Positions 21,757 through 22,544 of a DNA stretch of 22,544 bases are shown one piece after another (the stretch's first letter is position 1; every line of letters starts with the position of its first letter). This DNA is from DATCKG01 sp036562385. Its GTDB lineage: Bacteria; Bacillota; Sulfobacillia; Symbiobacteriales; Symbiobacteriaceae. The stretch spans positions 1 to 22,544 of the forward strand of contig DATCKG010000047.1 in assembly GCA_036562385.1 (NCBI GenBank), in the 5' to 3' direction. The translations under genes and the position numbers were made by a program. The notes below the pieces were generated by a model. It worked only from the letters and a program-made list of their open reading frames with translations. It did not search any database and was not told where the DNA came from.

Positions 21757-21790
21757 GGAAGCCCACCGCCCAAGTGGCGGTGGGCTTCCC
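21756..21790. terminator. Bidirectional terminator between the SDR gene and the partial surface protein gene
   Basis: GGGAAGCCCACCGCC (21756-21770) and GGCGGTGGGCTTCCC (21776-21790) form a perfect 15-bp stem with a CAAGT loop. On the minus strand it is followed by TATTTTCGG, a fair T-run, so it mainly fits the minus-strand gene ending at 21827. It also lies right at the SDR stop codon. Confidence 0.8.
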
Positions 21791-21826
21791 AGTATGGGGC
21801 TTCTCAAGGAATTGCCCTAGCAGCAA

Positions 21827-22543
21827 CTACTTGGAGATGCCGATCTCCTTGGTCCGGTAGGCGGGGATGTCCAGGGCATCGGTCCACCAGCCATCCTCAC
21901 CGTAGAAGAAGAGGTAGCTGTCGGTGAAGGGGGTTGTAGCAGTCACCTTGATTGTGATGTGCCCGTTGTCCTCAATCTTAGCCTCGGCACCGCTGAGCGT
22001 GAAGGAGGTGCCGTTCCAGCGCTTGATGAGGATTTTCTCCGGATGGACCACACCACCCTGGAAACCGCTGCCCACAAGGCGCAGTGTGCCGTTACTGTAG
22101 GACACCTGCGACACGGTGGCCGTGGAGTACAGCTTCCTCGTCAGGCTGGGGCCACGGGAGTTGGACTGAATGTTCCACTCCTCGTCCAGAAGGACCTTGA
22201 TATCGCCCGTCATTCCAGCCTTCTGAAGGGCGTCCTTGAGGGACTTCTTGGTGTCAGGATCGGCCTGCAGCGTGATCACGTACAGGTTATCGTTCTGGCG
22301 GGTGATCTTCGAGACGTACTTGGCAAGTTCTACATCGGTATTGCCCTTCGTATCGTCCTTGCTGAATGTGATCTTGGCCTCGTCCAATGTCTTGACATTG
22401 TCAAAGCCGCCGCCTACCAGGTAAAGCTTGCCGTTGGCGAAATCGACCTCCACACGGTCCACGTAGGTCAGCCCTGAGATCGTGTTACCGGTCGTATCGG
22501 CATCGGCCATCTGGCGGTTCGGGGCAATGTACCAGCCGGCTTC
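21827..22543 (-). CDS. Partial repeat protein, probably cell-surface (5' end outside the window)
   Basis: The frame is open at the window edge and reads EAGWYIAPNRQMADADTTGN before the first internal ATG (22510), so that ATG is not the true start. At least 238 residues are present. Two similar modules of roughly 105 residues follow each other: VxxVxxxNGxLxLVGxGF (ANGKLYLVGGGF and SNGTLRLVGSGF), a charged middle and an ending with a hydrophobic strand (DIKVLLDEEWN, SYLFFYGEDGWW). This IPT/TIG-like beta-sandwich pattern is common in S-layer-associated and extracellular proteins. The signal peptide, if any, lies outside. Function is not known. Confidence 0.75.
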   Translation of the reverse strand, partial: EAGWYIAPNRQMADADTTGNTISGLTYVDRVEVDFANGKLYLVGGGFDNVKTLDEAKITFSKDDTKGNTDVELAKYVSKITRQNDNLYVITLQADPDTKKSLKDALQKAGMTGDIKVLLDEEWNIQSNSRGPSLTRKLYSTATVSQVSYSNGTLRLVGSGFQGGVVHPEKILIKRWNGTSFTLSGAEAKIEDNGHITIKVTATTPFTDSYLFFYGEDGWWTDALDIPAYRTKEIGISK

Positions 22544-22544
22544 G

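Noticed and set aside
1..22544. CRISPR arrays, tRNA or rRNA genes
   Set aside because: No evenly spaced short direct repeats with spacers, no tRNA-like cloverleaf with a CCA-type end and no conserved rRNA segments were seen on reading. The only repeats are in coding sequence or in the sites listed.

Overview
This window looks like chromosomal DNA from a high-GC, endospore-forming member of the Bacillota. A Symbiobacterium-like thermophile is the best guess. The evidence is the GC-rich coding sequence with strong GGAGG-type ribosome binding sites and frequent GTG/TTG starts, a LysM-LysM-GH18 enzyme of the SleL/YaaH spore-cortex type, copper-amine-oxidase-like 'stalk' domain proteins, and AhrC/ArgR-like boxes over sigma-A promoters. 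The genus is an inference; no rRNA or tRNA lies in the window.

Layout. 1-2500 is a poorly conserved accessory stretch. It holds a possible transposase C-terminus, a 5'-truncated stalk-domain remnant, a membrane-anchored Mrr-type nuclease-like gene (minus strand) and a broken minus-strand gene with an in-frame stop and a frameshift. 2535-3335 encodes a multi-pass membrane protein of unknown role. 3332-6259 is the first arginine operon: argC, a short ArgA-like acetyltransferase and argJ. 6347-10521 (minus strand) is a tungsten enzyme module: an aldehyde ferredoxin oxidoreductase, a sigma-54 activator and a MoaD-like sulfur carrier. 10714-12882 is a divergent sulfur module: a single-domain rhodanese and a CoA-disulfide-reductase/rhodanese fusion. 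13055-15146 is argB-argD, followed by an L-lactate dehydrogenase and argG. 17650-22543 carries a spore-cortex type glycosidase, a secreted repeat/stalk protein, a short-chain dehydrogenase and a partial surface-type repeat protein.

How the parts work together. The arginine genes would take glutamate to N-acetylornithine (argC, acetyltransferase, argJ, argB, argD), and argG makes argininosuccinate from citrulline. argF and argH are not here. All three arginine promoters have the same layout: a -35/-10 pair whose elements merge with ARG-box-like palindromic sequence, pointing to one arginine repressor.

The most striking regulatory find is a near-perfect sigma-54 promoter (8201-8217, minus) in front of the aldehyde oxidoreductase. 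It has repeated TGTTACACCTG sites 70-130 bp upstream, overlapping the end of a sigma-54 activator gene with an intact GAFTGA loop. With the MoaD-like gene this looks like a self-contained, inducible tungsten aldehyde-oxidation cassette. In the sulfur module, the divergent intergenic region carries a CsoR/CstR-like palindrome and a GGGTA triple repeat over the two promoters. The rhodanese domain fused to the reductase has Asp where the catalytic Cys should be, while the divergently encoded single-domain rhodanese keeps its Cys.
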